In this document: positions 7,974 to 17,300 of the stretch, piece after piece
Layout: each line of letters opens with the position of its first letter
Numbering within the stretch: position 1 is the stretch's first letter
The notes under the pieces: model-generated
The model's database searches: none
Told to the model about the DNA's origin: nothing
Seen by the model: the letters and a program-made list of their open reading frames with translations, nothing else
DNA from: Dehalococcoidia bacterium
GTDB taxonomy: Bacteria > Chloroflexota > Dehalococcoidia > Lucifugimonadales > Lucifugimonadaceae
Assembly (NCBI GenBank): GCA_028278465.1
Contig: JANQEF010000166.1
Span: forward strand, 1 to 33,005
DNA length: 33,005 bases
Reading direction: 5' to 3'
Made by a program: the position numbers and the translations under genes

Positions 7974-8744
7974 TCAGGACGTCGCTACCGCGTGCTCTTC
8001 CAGGAAACGCTTGTAGCCGTCGCGCTCCACCTCTTCGGCAAGCTCGGGCCCGCCGGTCTCGACGAGCCGTCCGTCCGCCATGATGTGGACGATGTCCGGC
8101 GTGATGTGGTGCAGCAGCCGGTTGTAGTGGGTGACGAGGATGAACGACCTGTCAGGCGATCGCAGCGCGTTCACTGCGTCAGCCACAACACGCATGGCAT
8201 CGACGTCAAGCCCCGAGTCGGTCTCATCGAGAACAGCCAGTCGTGGCTGCAGAACGGCAAGCTGAAGCATCTCGTTGCGCTTCTTCTCGCCACCGGAAAA
8301 ACCTTCGTTCAGCGACCGCTTCATCAGGTCCGGGTTGATCTTCACCTCGGCGACCTTGGAGTCGTAGAGCTTCGAGAACTCGCGGACGCTGAGCTTGTCC
8401 TCGCCGTTCGCCTCGTGCTTCGCGTCGAGCGCCGCCTTCAGAAACTGCCACGGCCGCACGCCGGGGATCTCCGCCGGGTACTGGAAAGCGAGGAAGATTC
8501 CGTTGTGCGCCCGCTCGTCCGACGGCATCTCGAGGATGCTCTCTCCGTCGAACTCGATATCGCCATCGGTTACCTCGTAGTCCAGCCGGCCAGCCAGCAC
8601 GTTCGCAAATGTGCTCTTGCCGCTGCCGTTCGGGCCCATGATGGCGTGGACCTGTCCCGGCTCAACCTTCAGGTCGAGCCCTTTGAGGATTTCGCCGTCT
8701 TCGGCGTCCACGACCGATGCGTGCAGATTCGTTACTTCAAGCAT
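7974..8744 (-). CDS. sufC: Fe-S cluster assembly ATPase SufC
   Basis: A 256-residue ABC-type ATPase that powers the SufBCD scaffold in the cytoplasm; it is not a membrane transporter. It shows Walker A GPNGSGKST at 37-45, the Q-loop region FLAFQYPAEIPG, the SufC-type signature FSGGEKKRNEM, Walker B with switch AVLDETDSGLD, and the H-loop LVTHYNR. The Asp-Glu-Thr-Asp order after Walker B is typical of SufC. Gaps to the neighbouring suf genes are under 50 bp. Confidence 0.97.
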   Translation of the reverse strand: MLEVTNLHASVVDAEDGEILKGLDLKVEPGQVHAIMGPNGSGKSTFANVLAGRLDYEVTDGDIEFDGESILEMPSDERAHNGIFLAFQYPAEIPGVRPWQFLKAALDAKHEANGEDKLSVREFSKLYDSKVAEVKINPDLMKRSLNEGFSGGEKKRNEMLQLAVLQPRLAVLDETDSGLDVDAMRVVADAVNALRSPDRSFILVTHYNRLLHHITPDIVHIMADGRLVETGGPELAEEVERDGYKRFLEEHAVATS

Positions 8745-8792
8745 TCCTGTTTCCGGTACTCGTTTGACCGATCCGAACCGAACGAACGGCGG

Positions 8793-10268
<1,476 letters not shown>

Positions 10269-10309
10269 GAGTTGCGAGGTGTATCGGCTTCGCTGCCGGG
10301 AAGGTTATT

Positions 10310-10328
10310 CCTGACCAAATAGGTCAGG
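10310..10328. promoter_or_regulatory. Dyad operator of the SUF operon, Rrf2/IscR type 1-like
   Basis: Perfect inverted repeat CCTGACC-AAATA-GGTCAGG. With its flanks it lines up with the published E. coli IscR type 1 site at most positions by eye: the GAC...GTC core, an A/T-rich centre and a flanking TAT. It sits just downstream of the -10 box, over the predicted transcription start, where a bound protein would block initiation. A cluster-sensing Rrf2-family repressor is the natural candidate; none is encoded in this window. Confidence 0.72.
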
Positions 10329-10334
10329 TATTGA

Positions 10335-10363
10335 ATTCTATTGCCACGCGAGAAGGCCGTCAA
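10335..10363 (-). promoter_or_regulatory. Sigma-70-type promoter of the SUF operon
   Basis: On the minus strand, -35 TTGACG (10363-10358) and -10 TAGAAT (10340-10335) are separated by exactly 17 bp. The predicted start of transcription, around 10328, falls inside the dyad operator, about 60 bases ahead of the sufB ATG. No other good promoter is seen for the operon. Confidence 0.75.
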
Positions 10364-10608
10364 CGAATTTCGTCGCTACGAAGCGAAGCTGGTGTCGGTA
10401 CATCATGGGCGGTTTGAGAGTGCGATACGGGGCGTTTCTGTTTCCGATAGCCGTGTTCATCTGTGAGATTGGCTACTAGATGTCCGATTTTCACGATCTC
10501 GACTGCCAGTTCGCCGGTCCGGACTGAACAAGAGTTACTGTTGGACGAGGAGGATGTGAAGCCATTCAGTCCGGAAGACAGATCGCAGGAGATGAGCCGC
10601 GCCTCAGG
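10364..10608. other. Intergenic region upstream of pcm
   Basis: About 245 bases between the SUF promoter and pcm, with no gene seen. It holds a perfect 11 bp inverted repeat (10518-10575) surrounding the only strong ribosome-binding sequence, AGGAGG at 10548-10553. A short GTG frame (10556-10615, 19 codons) overlaps the pcm start in another frame. I see no clear -35/-10 pair for pcm. Confidence 0.5.
10518..10575 (+). repeat. 11 bp inverted repeat enclosing the pcm leader ribosome site
   Basis: Arms TCCGGACTGAA (10518-10528) and TTCAGTCCGGA (10565-10575) are perfect complements. The 36-base loop contains AGGAGG and a GTG. In RNA this would present the ribosome site in the loop. One 11 bp match within 60 bases is not far beyond chance in 33 kb, so function is uncertain. 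Confidence 0.4.
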
Positions 10609-11217
10609 TTGCTGAAGAAGCTTCGCCAGGCGCAGGTTTCTGAGCGCGTGATCGACGCGATGATGGAGGTGCCGCGCGAGCGTTTCGTCCCGCCGGGGCT
10701 TGGGAGTTACGCGTGGCTGGATGAGTCGCTTCCGATCGGCAACGGCCAGACAATCTCTCAGCCTTCGCTGGTTGGCCGCATGATCGACCAGTTGAGGTCG
10801 GAGCCCGATCACAGGGTGCTGGACGTCGGCACCGGTTCCGGCTACCAGGCCGCGATCCTCTCGCTGCTAGTCGCCGAGGTGGTCAGCGTCGAGCGGGTAC
10901 AGGCTCTCTGCATCGCGGCCAAAGAGCGGCTGGATGAGCTTGGCTATCGCAACATCAGCGTGTTCGACGCCGGCGACGAGCTCGGATACCCGGAACTGGC
11001 TCCGTACGACGGGATCATCGTCGGCGCAGCCGCGCCCGAAGTTCCCGACTCGCTCGTTCACCAGCTCAAGGTCGGCGGAAGACTGGTCGTCCCGGTTGGC
11101 AGCCGGGAGGAGCAGCAGGTGATACTTGTCGAGCGGACCAGGTTCGGTGCCAGGGAGGAGTTACATGAGCCGGTGAGATTTGTGCCGCTAATCGGCGAAG
11201 GCGCGTGGAAAGAGTAG
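10609..11217 (+). CDS. pcm: Protein-L-isoaspartate O-methyltransferase
   Basis: A 202-residue SAM-dependent methyltransferase that repairs isoaspartyl residues in aged proteins. Family blocks are VPRERFVP near residue 22, the substrate loop GNGQTISQPSLVGRM, SAM motif I VLDVGTGSGYQAAIL, and YDGIIVGAAAPEVP (motif II). The start is unsettled. The open frame allows TTG at 10609, which begins level with the helix LLKKLRQ and gives a slightly short N-terminus. There is no in-frame ATG or GTG back to the stop at 10525, and the only good AGGAGG is about 55 bases too far upstream. Stand-alone gene between the SUF promoter and gatB. Confidence 0.92.
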   Translation: MLKKLRQAQVSERVIDAMMEVPRERFVPPGLGSYAWLDESLPIGNGQTISQPSLVGRMIDQLRSEPDHRVLDVGTGSGYQAAILSLLVAEVVSVERVQALCIAAKERLDELGYRNISVFDAGDELGYPELAPYDGIIVGAAAPEVPDSLVHQLKVGGRLVVPVGSREEQQVILVERTRFGAREELHEPVRFVPLIGEGAWKE

Positions 11218-11344
11218 TGGCGGCGGCCGGTCGCACAGCCACACCTTCTCGGCCATTCGTGGCAGAATTGACCGGCAGGCCGGATTTCCGCCTCACGGAC
11301 CGCCCCGCTGTTCCCGGATATTTGAAGTCACCCACGCTAAGACC

Positions 11345-12844
11345 ATGACCGAATACGAAGCTGTAATTGGCCTGGAAACTCACGTTCAGCTGAACACGAA
11401 GAGCAAGATGTTCAGCGTGTCGAGCGCCGAGTACCAGTCGACCGAGCCGAACACGATCGTCGACCCAGTGAGCCTGGCGCTGCCGGGAACGCTTCCGGTC
11501 GTGAACAGGACGGCTGTCGAGAGTGCAATCATGATCGGTCTGGCGCTCGGCTGCAGCATCGCCGATGTCACGAAGTTCGACCGCAAGCAGTACAACTATC
11601 CCGATCTCCTCAAGGGATACCAGATCTCGCAGTACGACGAACCGATCTGCTTCGACGGCAGGGTCGAGCTTCCCGGTGAAACGGAAACAGCGGTGCGCAT
11701 CAACCGGGTGCACATGGAGGAGGACGTCGCCAAGCTGGTGCACGTGGAAGGTCTGAACGGCCAGCCGGGCTACGCGCTGATGGACGTCAACCGCGCCGGT
11801 GTGCCGCTGATGGAAATCGTGACAGAGCCGGACCTGCGCACTGCCGACGATGTCGTGGCGTACATCGAGACCCTGCAGTCGATCATCCGCTACCTCGGCG
11901 TTGGGACGGCCAACATGGAAGAGGGCTCGTTCCGCTGCGACGCCAACATCAGCGTGCGGCCACGAGGCTCAGAGGAGCTCGGCACCAAGGTCGAGGTCAA
12001 GAACATGAACCGCATCTCGGCGGTAGCGCGTGCCGTCTCGTACGAGATCGACCGGCAGATTGCGGCGATCGAGGACGGCGAGCGCATCGTGCAGGAGACG
12101 CGTGGCTGGAACGACGGCTCTGACAGGACGGTCGTGCAGCGCAGCAAGGAAGAGGCGAACGACTACCGCTACTTCCCTGAGCCTGACATCCCGCCGCTGG
12201 TGATCAGCCGCGAGTGGGTCGATGAGATTAAGCAGAAGCTGCCCGAGCTGCCTGCGGAACGAAAGCTCCGGTTCATGGAGGAGTTCGCTCTGTCCGAGTA
12301 CGACGCTCGCCTCCTGACCGGCGCAAGGTCGACCGCCGAGTACTTCGAGGATGTCGTAACCGCGGGCAACGCCTCGGGCCCAGACGAGCGCAAGGTCCTG
12401 GCCAAGGAGGCTGCGAACTGGCTCAACGGCGAGATGGCGCGACTGATGAACGCCGAGTCCATCGAGGATGTGTCTACGACCCGGATTCAGCCAGCTCAGC
12501 TTGCGTCCCTAATCGGCCGCTCACTCAAGCGCGAGGTCAACAGCAGCACCGCCAAGCAGGTGTTCGAGGAGATGTGGAATTCGGGCGCCGACCCTGACGA
12601 GATCATCGAGGACCGCGGGCTTGGCATGGTTAGCGATACGTCTTCGCTGGAGCCTGTCGTCGAGCAGGTGATCGCCGGAAATCCTGCCGCGGTCGAGGAC
12701 TACATGGGCGGCAAGGAGACGGCGGTCCGGTTCCTGATGGGGCAGGTGATGAAGGAGACGAAGGGACAGGCCGACCCACCGCTGGTGATGCAGATGCTCG
12801 GAGAGAAACTGGCGGCCATGAAGGCAGGCGCGCCGAGTCAGTAG
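11345..12844 (+). CDS. gatB: Aspartyl/glutamyl-tRNA(Asn/Gln) amidotransferase subunit B
   Basis: A 499-residue GatB that, with GatA and GatC, converts Glu-tRNA(Gln) or Asp-tRNA(Asn) to the amidated form. Seen: VIGLETHVQLNTKSKMF at the N-terminus, KFDRKQYNYPDLLKGYQISQ, HMEEDVAKL, EEGSFRCDANIS, DYRYFPEPDIPPL, and the C-terminal helical/YqeY-like tail ending in LMGQVMKETKGQADPPLV. The Cys pairs found in some GatB proteins (FCxC and CPVC) are replaced here (FSVS, DPVS), as also in Staphylococcus GatB. gatA and gatC are not adjacent. The ATG follows a weak ribosome site. Confidence 0.97.
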   Translation: MTEYEAVIGLETHVQLNTKSKMFSVSSAEYQSTEPNTIVDPVSLALPGTLPVVNRTAVESAIMIGLALGCSIADVTKFDRKQYNYPDLLKGYQISQYDEPICFDGRVELPGETETAVRINRVHMEEDVAKLVHVEGLNGQPGYALMDVNRAGVPLMEIVTEPDLRTADDVVAYIETLQSIIRYLGVGTANMEEGSFRCDANISVRPRGSEELGTKVEVKNMNRISAVARAVSYEIDRQIAAIEDGERIVQETRGWNDGSDRTVVQRSKEEANDYRYFPEPDIPPLVISREWVDEIKQKLPELPAERKLRFMEEFALSEYDARLLTGARSTAEYFEDVVTAGNASGPDERKVLAKEAANWLNGEMARLMNAESIEDVSTTRIQPAQLASLIGRSLKREVNSSTAKQVFEEMWNSGADPDEIIEDRGLGMVSDTSSLEPVVEQVIAGNPAAVEDYMGGKETAVRFLMGQVMKETKGQADPPLVMQMLGEKLAAMKAGAPSQ

Positions 12845-12940
12845 ACCGTCTCTTTGAGCGTGGACGCACAGACATCCGGCTCCGGTTCGCGAGCCATTCG
12901 GCTGTCGAAGACGTTAAAGTAGTTGGATCAACAGTGAGCG

Positions 12941-12967
12941 CGCCCTCGACCTTGTTTCCCGAGGGCG
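12941..12967 (+). other. Hairpin in the secG leader
   Basis: CGCCCTCG (12941-12948) and CGAGGGCG (12960-12967) form an 8 bp stem with an 11-base loop, ending 18 bases before the secG ATG. There is no T-run, so it is not a clear terminator. It could be a leader structure or chance. Confidence 0.35.
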
Positions 12968-12985
12968 GCTACCGCCGGAGCCACA

Positions 12986-13207
12986 ATGAGCGACACCGCA
13001 TTCACGGTAATTCTGCTGCTACTGAGCCTTGCGCTGATAGGCATCCTGCTCTTGCAGGTGCGCGGCAATGCCGGACAGGTATTTGGCCAGGCCGAGAGCA
13101 CTTTCCGCTCCAGGCGCGGTGTCGAGCGCTTGCTGTTCCGGGCGACGATCGTGATCGCGACAATCTTCGTCGTGGTGGCGATAGTGAACGTTCGCCTGTC
13201 GAACTGA
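12986..13207 (+). CDS. secG: Preprotein translocase subunit SecG
   Basis: A 73-residue membrane protein. It has two hydrophobic segments (about 5-24 and 51-70) joined by a polar loop with the SecG-like LLQVRGNAGQVFGQAE motif and a basic stretch FRSRRGVER. SecG binds SecYE and assists protein export. Size and topology match the family. The ATG follows CCGGAG. It is convergent with cysS; only 12 bases separate the ends, holding a weak GGCTT/AAGCC dyad. Confidence 0.9.
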   Translation: MSDTAFTVILLLLSLALIGILLLQVRGNAGQVFGQAESTFRSRRGVERLLFRATIVIATIFVVVAIVNVRLSN

Positions 13208-13219
13208 TTCTGGCTTGAG

Positions 13220-14590
13220 CTAAAGCCGCGACCAGGTCGTCCCGTCCGGGCCGTCGGCAATCGCGATCCCGGCTTCCTGCAGCCGGTCCCTCACGGCGTC
13301 AGCATCGGCCCACCGCTTCTCCGCTCTCGCCGCAGCGCGCTCCGAGATCAGCTCTTCTATCTCTGACTCGCTGATGCTGTCTTCCGACACCGGCCTGTCC
13401 GGCTCTTCGAGTGTCAGGCCAAACACCGATGTGAGTTCGATCAGCAGATGACGCGCCTGTGTGACGTCCGAGCCGTTGGCGTGATTCCGATTGATGGCGT
13501 GGGCCAGATCGAAGATCGCCGCCAGCGCGCGCGGCGTGTTCAGGTCGTCGTCCATCGCTTGGACGAACTGGTCCCGGAACGATGAAGGGTCGAGCAAGTC
13601 GCCGCCTGTTTTCGGCTCGACCTGCGAGGCGATGCGCAGGGTTCTCAAAGCCGACTCCGCCTGGTCAATGCTGTTTTCGTTGAGAGCGGACGGGCTGCGG
13701 TAGTGGCTCTGCAGCACCCAGAGTCGAATCGCATCGGCCGAGTTCTTCTCCACTGCGTCTTCGACGTTGACGACGTTGCCGAGCGACTTGCTCATCTCCT
13801 CGTCGCCCGCTTTTCGCAACATGCCGTTGTGCATCCACACCTGCACGAACGGGTCAACACCCAGCGCAGTCTCGCTCTGCGCCAATTCGTTCTCGTGGTG
13901 CGGGAAGATCAGGTCCAACCCGCCCCCGTGGATGTCGATCTGCCTGTCGAGGTGCTTCAGCGCCATTGCAGAGCACTCGATGTGCCAGCCCGGCCGGCCC
14001 TTTCCCCACGGGCTGTCCCACGCCGGCTCGCCTTCCTTCGACGCCTTCCACAGGGCGAAGTCGGCCGGATCTTCCTTCGCATCGTCCATCTCGAAGCGGG
14101 TGCCTTCCAGCATCTCGTCGATGCTGCGTCCACTCAGCTTCCCGTAGTCCGGATCGGAACGCACCCGGAAGTAGACCGAGCCGCCCGCCTCGTACGCCGC
14201 GCCCTGGTCGAGAAGCGTCGAGATCATGTCGATGATCTCCGGCATGTCTTCCGTGGCCCGCGGGTGGACGGTCGCACGTCGCACGTTCAGCGCGTCCATC
14301 GCATCGAAGAACGCCGTTACGTTCTTCTCGGCGACCTCTTCCGAGGAGATGCCTTCCTGGTTGGCGCGGTTGATGATCTTGTCGTCGACGTCCGTGAAGT
14401 TCTGGACGCGCCGAACCCTAAGCCCGCGGTATTCCATGTACCGGTGGAGGACGTCGAACACGATGCTGCTGAGCGCGTGCCCCATGTGAGGCTTGTCGTA
14501 GACCGTGACGCCACAGACATACATCAGGACCTCGTCGCCGAGCGGCTCGAAGTCCTCGCGTTTGCGCGTCATGGAGTTGTACAGGCGCAT
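13220..14590 (-). CDS. cysS: Cysteinyl-tRNA synthetase
   Basis: A 456-residue class I synthetase charging tRNA(Cys). Seen: YVCGVTVYDKPHMGHALS (zinc Cys plus the HIGH-type motif HMGH), VQNFTDVDDKIINRA, GWHIECSAMA and FPHHENELAQSE (the remaining zinc ligands), and the KMSKS-type loop as EMSKSLGNVV. The first Lys of KMSKS is replaced by Glu, whereas the second, functionally key Lys is retained. The C-terminal anticodon-binding DALR-like domain is present. It lies 32 bp downstream of ispDF in the same direction. Confidence 0.97.
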   Translation of the reverse strand: MRLYNSMTRKREDFEPLGDEVLMYVCGVTVYDKPHMGHALSSIVFDVLHRYMEYRGLRVRRVQNFTDVDDKIINRANQEGISSEEVAEKNVTAFFDAMDALNVRRATVHPRATEDMPEIIDMISTLLDQGAAYEAGGSVYFRVRSDPDYGKLSGRSIDEMLEGTRFEMDDAKEDPADFALWKASKEGEPAWDSPWGKGRPGWHIECSAMALKHLDRQIDIHGGGLDLIFPHHENELAQSETALGVDPFVQVWMHNGMLRKAGDEEMSKSLGNVVNVEDAVEKNSADAIRLWVLQSHYRSPSALNENSIDQAESALRTLRIASQVEPKTGGDLLDPSSFRDQFVQAMDDDLNTPRALAAIFDLAHAINRNHANGSDVTQARHLLIELTSVFGLTLEEPDRPVSEDSISESEIEELISERAAARAEKRWADADAVRDRLQEAGIAIADGPDGTTWSRL

Positions 14591-14622
14591 TCTGATGTGG
14601 TTTCGGGCGCGGGCGGACCGCT

Positions 14623-15834
14623 TCAGGATGAACGGATCGTGGCGACAGCCTGGGCCGCTATACCTCGCCCTTCACCGATCGCACCAACATGGTCTGTCGA
14701 GGTGACCTTGATGTTGACGGACGCCGGAGCGAGGCCGGTCACGGCGGCTATGCGGTCAGTGATCGCTGCAACATGACCGGAGAGCCGTGGCTGCTGGGCG
14801 ATGATAGTAGCATCGAGGTGCTCGGGTTCCCAACCTGCTTCCTGGACCATGGTGAGGGCGCGTTTAAGCAGCTCGGCGCTGTCTATGTTCGCCAGGGATT
14901 GATCCGAAGACGGGAAATTCGAGCCCATGTCGCCAAGGCCCGCGGCGCCGAGCAGCGCCGAAGTGATGGCATGAAGCAGGACATCGCCGTCCGAGTGGCC
15001 TTCGAGCAGTCTGTCGAACTCGATGTCCACACCGCCGAGTCGGAGTGGACCACCGTCTACCAGGCGGTGGCCGTCAAAGCCGGTTCCCCAGCGACGCGCG
15101 GCTTGATCAGTCGGCTGGCGACCTCGTCGGTCGAAGATGGCCTCGGCTATGGCGATGTCGTCCGAGGTGGTGATCTTGATGTTGTCGTAGCTGCCGTTGA
15201 AGACGGTCACCGCGCCGCCGTTCTGCTCGACCATCGACGCATCGTCCGTAACATCGGTTGAGACGGCTTCGTGCGCCGCGATCAAGGTTGCCGCCCTGAA
15301 CACCTGCGGCGTCTGGATGATCCGCAGCGCATCTCTCTCCGGGGTCGAGACGACGACGTTACCTTCGACCTGCTTGACCGTGTCTTTCAGCGGAATGGCG
15401 GTGACTGACGCGCCGGTTCCGCGCGCCGCGGTCAGGCCGCGTTCGACCATCGCCTCGTCCAGGAACGGCCGGGCGGCATCGTGGATCACCAGCCAGTCCG
15501 GACAGGCGCCGGCGTCGCACAGCGCATCGATCCCGATCTTCACAGAGTCCTGTCGCCTTGCGCCGCCGACAACGACAGCTGTGACCTTGTCTGAACCGGC
15601 GGCCGCCAGCGCTTCCTTGCCTGCATCCACGTTGTCCTCCGAGAACACGATGCAGATCGAGTCGACCTGCTGACTGCTCTGGAGGACTCGAAGCGAGTGC
15701 ACAAAGACCGGAATGCCGCGCAGCCTTAGCAGCTGTTTGTCCACTCCTCCCATCCGGCTGCTTGAGCCCGCCGCAAGCAGCACAGCGCCTACCGATTCGG
15801 AGTCGCCGATCAATTCACCAGGTCCTGGATCCAT
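14623..15834 (-). CDS. ispDF: Bifunctional IspDF: MEP cytidylyltransferase / MECDP synthase
   Basis: A 403-residue fusion of two MEP-pathway enzymes. Residues about 15-230 are IspD, with AVLLAAGSSSRMGGVDKQ, VIHDAARPFLDEAMVERG and TPQVFRA. About 237-400 are IspF, with GFDGHRLVDGGPLRLGGVDI, EGHSDGDVLLHAI (metal Asp/His), DMGSNFPSSD and INIKV-like NIKVTSTDHVGAIG. The protein converts MEP to CDP-ME and, after IspE acts, forms the cyclodiphosphate. It supplies isoprenoid precursors that the hopanoid operon would use. Its start overlaps the upstream VTT gene by 25 bp. The fusion is best known from alpha- and epsilonproteobacteria; a fused form here is worth noting. Confidence 0.96.
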   Translation of the reverse strand: MDPGPGELIGDSESVGAVLLAAGSSSRMGGVDKQLLRLRGIPVFVHSLRVLQSSQQVDSICIVFSEDNVDAGKEALAAAGSDKVTAVVVGGARRQDSVKIGIDALCDAGACPDWLVIHDAARPFLDEAMVERGLTAARGTGASVTAIPLKDTVKQVEGNVVVSTPERDALRIIQTPQVFRAATLIAAHEAVSTDVTDDASMVEQNGGAVTVFNGSYDNIKITTSDDIAIAEAIFDRRGRQPTDQAARRWGTGFDGHRLVDGGPLRLGGVDIEFDRLLEGHSDGDVLLHAITSALLGAAGLGDMGSNFPSSDQSLANIDSAELLKRALTMVQEAGWEPEHLDATIIAQQPRLSGHVAAITDRIAAVTGLAPASVNIKVTSTDHVGAIGEGRGIAAQAVATIRSS

Positions 15835-16433
15835 GTGATGCCCCAGAAGCAGGCGTAGGCGACGCCGGTGGACTTGATGCTCTTTGAGACGAACAGCAGC
15901 AACAGGAACTTTCTGACCGGGTAGAGAACGCTGCCGGCGGCGATGCCGACCACGTCGAAAAGCGGGTTCGGGATGATGCTCGCGACGAACAGGATTATCC
16001 CGCCTCGCCGGATGAGCAGTTCACGCACACGCGGGTAGAAGCGGTTCTTCTCGAAGAGGCTCTTACCGCCCATGCCTGCCAGGTAACCGCTCATCTCGCC
16101 AAGCGCCTCGGCCGAGCCAGCGACGACGCCAACCAGTATCGGGTTGAGTCCTACTGCGGGCGAAGCGGCAACACAGACGGCTGCAAGGCCCGGAACCGGT
16201 ATCAGGATCGAAGCGGCGCCGATGAACGAGAAGAACCAGACACCCGCGAGGCCGACGCTCTCAACCTCGAACCGGTCGGTCACCCAAAGGAAGACGCCAA
16301 CGGCGATGAACGCGCCGACAAGGCTGAGCGGTACAAGCTTGGAGAGCAGGTCCTGATTGCCGAGCAACCAGCGCTGGAGCGGGCTTAGCTCCGGCCTGGA
16401 TTCGCTGGCGAGGATTTCATCAGGGCGGTCCAT
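15810..16433 (-). CDS. VTT/DedA-like (SNARE-associated family) membrane protein, copy 1
   Basis: A 207-residue integral membrane protein with hydrophobic segments near 33-51, 60-91, 97-120, 144-170 and 174-198. It carries the VTT-domain hallmarks LGEMSGYLAGMGG and SIIPNPLFDVVGIAAG, followed by the basic YPVRKF. The family includes YdjX, TVP38 and DedA proteins, linked to lipid scrambling or flipping and membrane homeostasis; the substrate here is unknown. It is clearly a paralogue of the next upstream gene. Its 3' end overlaps the ispDF start by 25 bp, so the two are co-transcribed. Confidence 0.85.
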   Translation of the reverse strand: MDRPDEILASESRPELSPLQRWLLGNQDLLSKLVPLSLVGAFIAVGVFLWVTDRFEVESVGLAGVWFFSFIGAASILIPVPGLAAVCVAASPAVGLNPILVGVVAGSAEALGEMSGYLAGMGGKSLFEKNRFYPRVRELLIRRGGIILFVASIIPNPLFDVVGIAAGSVLYPVRKFLLLLFVSKSIKSTGVAYACFWGITWIQDLVN

Positions 16434-16464
16434 CGGAGCTCCGGTCAGGCAGGCGCACTGGAGA

Positions 16465-17136
16465 TCACGTAAACAGGTTCGTTAGCCAGTCTATTCCCTG
16501 CTGGCACGCGTATGCGATGCCGATGAACTTAATGATCTTGCCTAAAAACACCCAAAGGAGGAACCGCCTCAGCGGGTAGCCAAGTGACCCCGAGGCGATG
16601 CCTGCGATGTCGAAGATGGGTGTCGGTAGCACCGCCAACACGAAGAGCGCCAGCGCTCCCCGGCGCATGACCAGCCGTTGGATCCGCCCATAGTACTTCG
16701 ACTTCTGAACGAAAGACTGGCCGCCGTAACCTGCGAGATATCCCGTCAGTTCCCCAATCGTCGATCCGGCGCCGCCGACGAGACCGAGCAGGATCAGGTT
16801 CAGCCCGACGTCTGGCGCGGCCGCGGCACAGACCGCAGCGAGGCCGGGAACCGGTACGACGACCGATGCAGACCCTACGAGGTTGATCAGGAACGCGCCT
16901 GTGTAGCCGACTCCTTCAGGGTCGAGCTGGCCGGTTACGAAGAGGACCACACCGGTGATGATCGACCCGACGACGATCGTCCAGACTGTGACCTGGATCA
17001 GCCGCGGGTGTTGTGCAAGCCAATCAGCTATGGCGTCGGAGGAGCGTTCGGCGAGGTTGTCGTCGGCCTCAAGAGATTTCGCCTCGTGCGGTTCTGACGA
17101 GGCGGCGCTGTTCTGTGAGGGTTGGTCTTCGATCAC
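16465..17136 (-). CDS. VTT/DedA-like membrane protein, copy 2
   Basis: A 223-residue paralogue of the neighbouring gene with a longer acidic, Ser-rich N-terminal cytoplasmic tail (about 45 residues). Shared blocks are VPVPGLAAVCAAAAPDVGLN, IGELTGYLAGYGGQSF, LPTPIFDIAGIASGSLGYP and FIGIAYACQQGIDWL. The start is GTG. It is probably the first gene of the VTT-VTT-ispDF-cysS unit, 31 bp ahead of copy 1. The molecular role is unknown; lipid transport or flipping is the family-level guess. Confidence 0.84.
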   Translation of the reverse strand: MIEDQPSQNSAASSEPHEAKSLEADDNLAERSSDAIADWLAQHPRLIQVTVWTIVVGSIITGVVLFVTGQLDPEGVGYTGAFLINLVGSASVVVPVPGLAAVCAAAAPDVGLNLILLGLVGGAGSTIGELTGYLAGYGGQSFVQKSKYYGRIQRLVMRRGALALFVLAVLPTPIFDIAGIASGSLGYPLRRFLLWVFLGKIIKFIGIAYACQQGIDWLTNLFT

Positions 17137-17232
17137 TTCCGCATCTTATGCGAGACCGATGAACGATTGGTACGAGGAGCCCGCCGTTTACGCGGCCTCT
17201 CCAGCGAACCCGGGTCAGCGGCCGGACACGAA

Positions 17233-17271
17233 AGGGCCGCCAGACATCCTCGAAAGTTGTCCGGCGGCCCT
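17233..17271 (-). terminator. Hairpin terminator after clpC
   Basis: A 14 bp stem (17233-17246 with 17258-17271) with one A.C mismatch and an 11-base loop. On the minus strand the stem is followed by TTTCG, a weak U-tract. It lies 30 bases past the clpC stop and ahead of the VTT gene, so it plausibly ends the heat-shock operon. Confidence 0.65.
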
Positions 17272-17300
17272 GTGTTTCGCATGTCTTCGACTAGCGTTGA

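Noticed and set aside
13208-13240. GGCTT/AAGCC dyad between secG and cysS as a bidirectional terminator
   Set aside because: Stem of only 5 bp and no T-tract; too weak to call.
13703-14776. 357-codon plus-strand open frame opposite cysS
   Set aside because: Covers cysS and the ispDF end; no motifs, Arg/Val/His-rich shadow composition.
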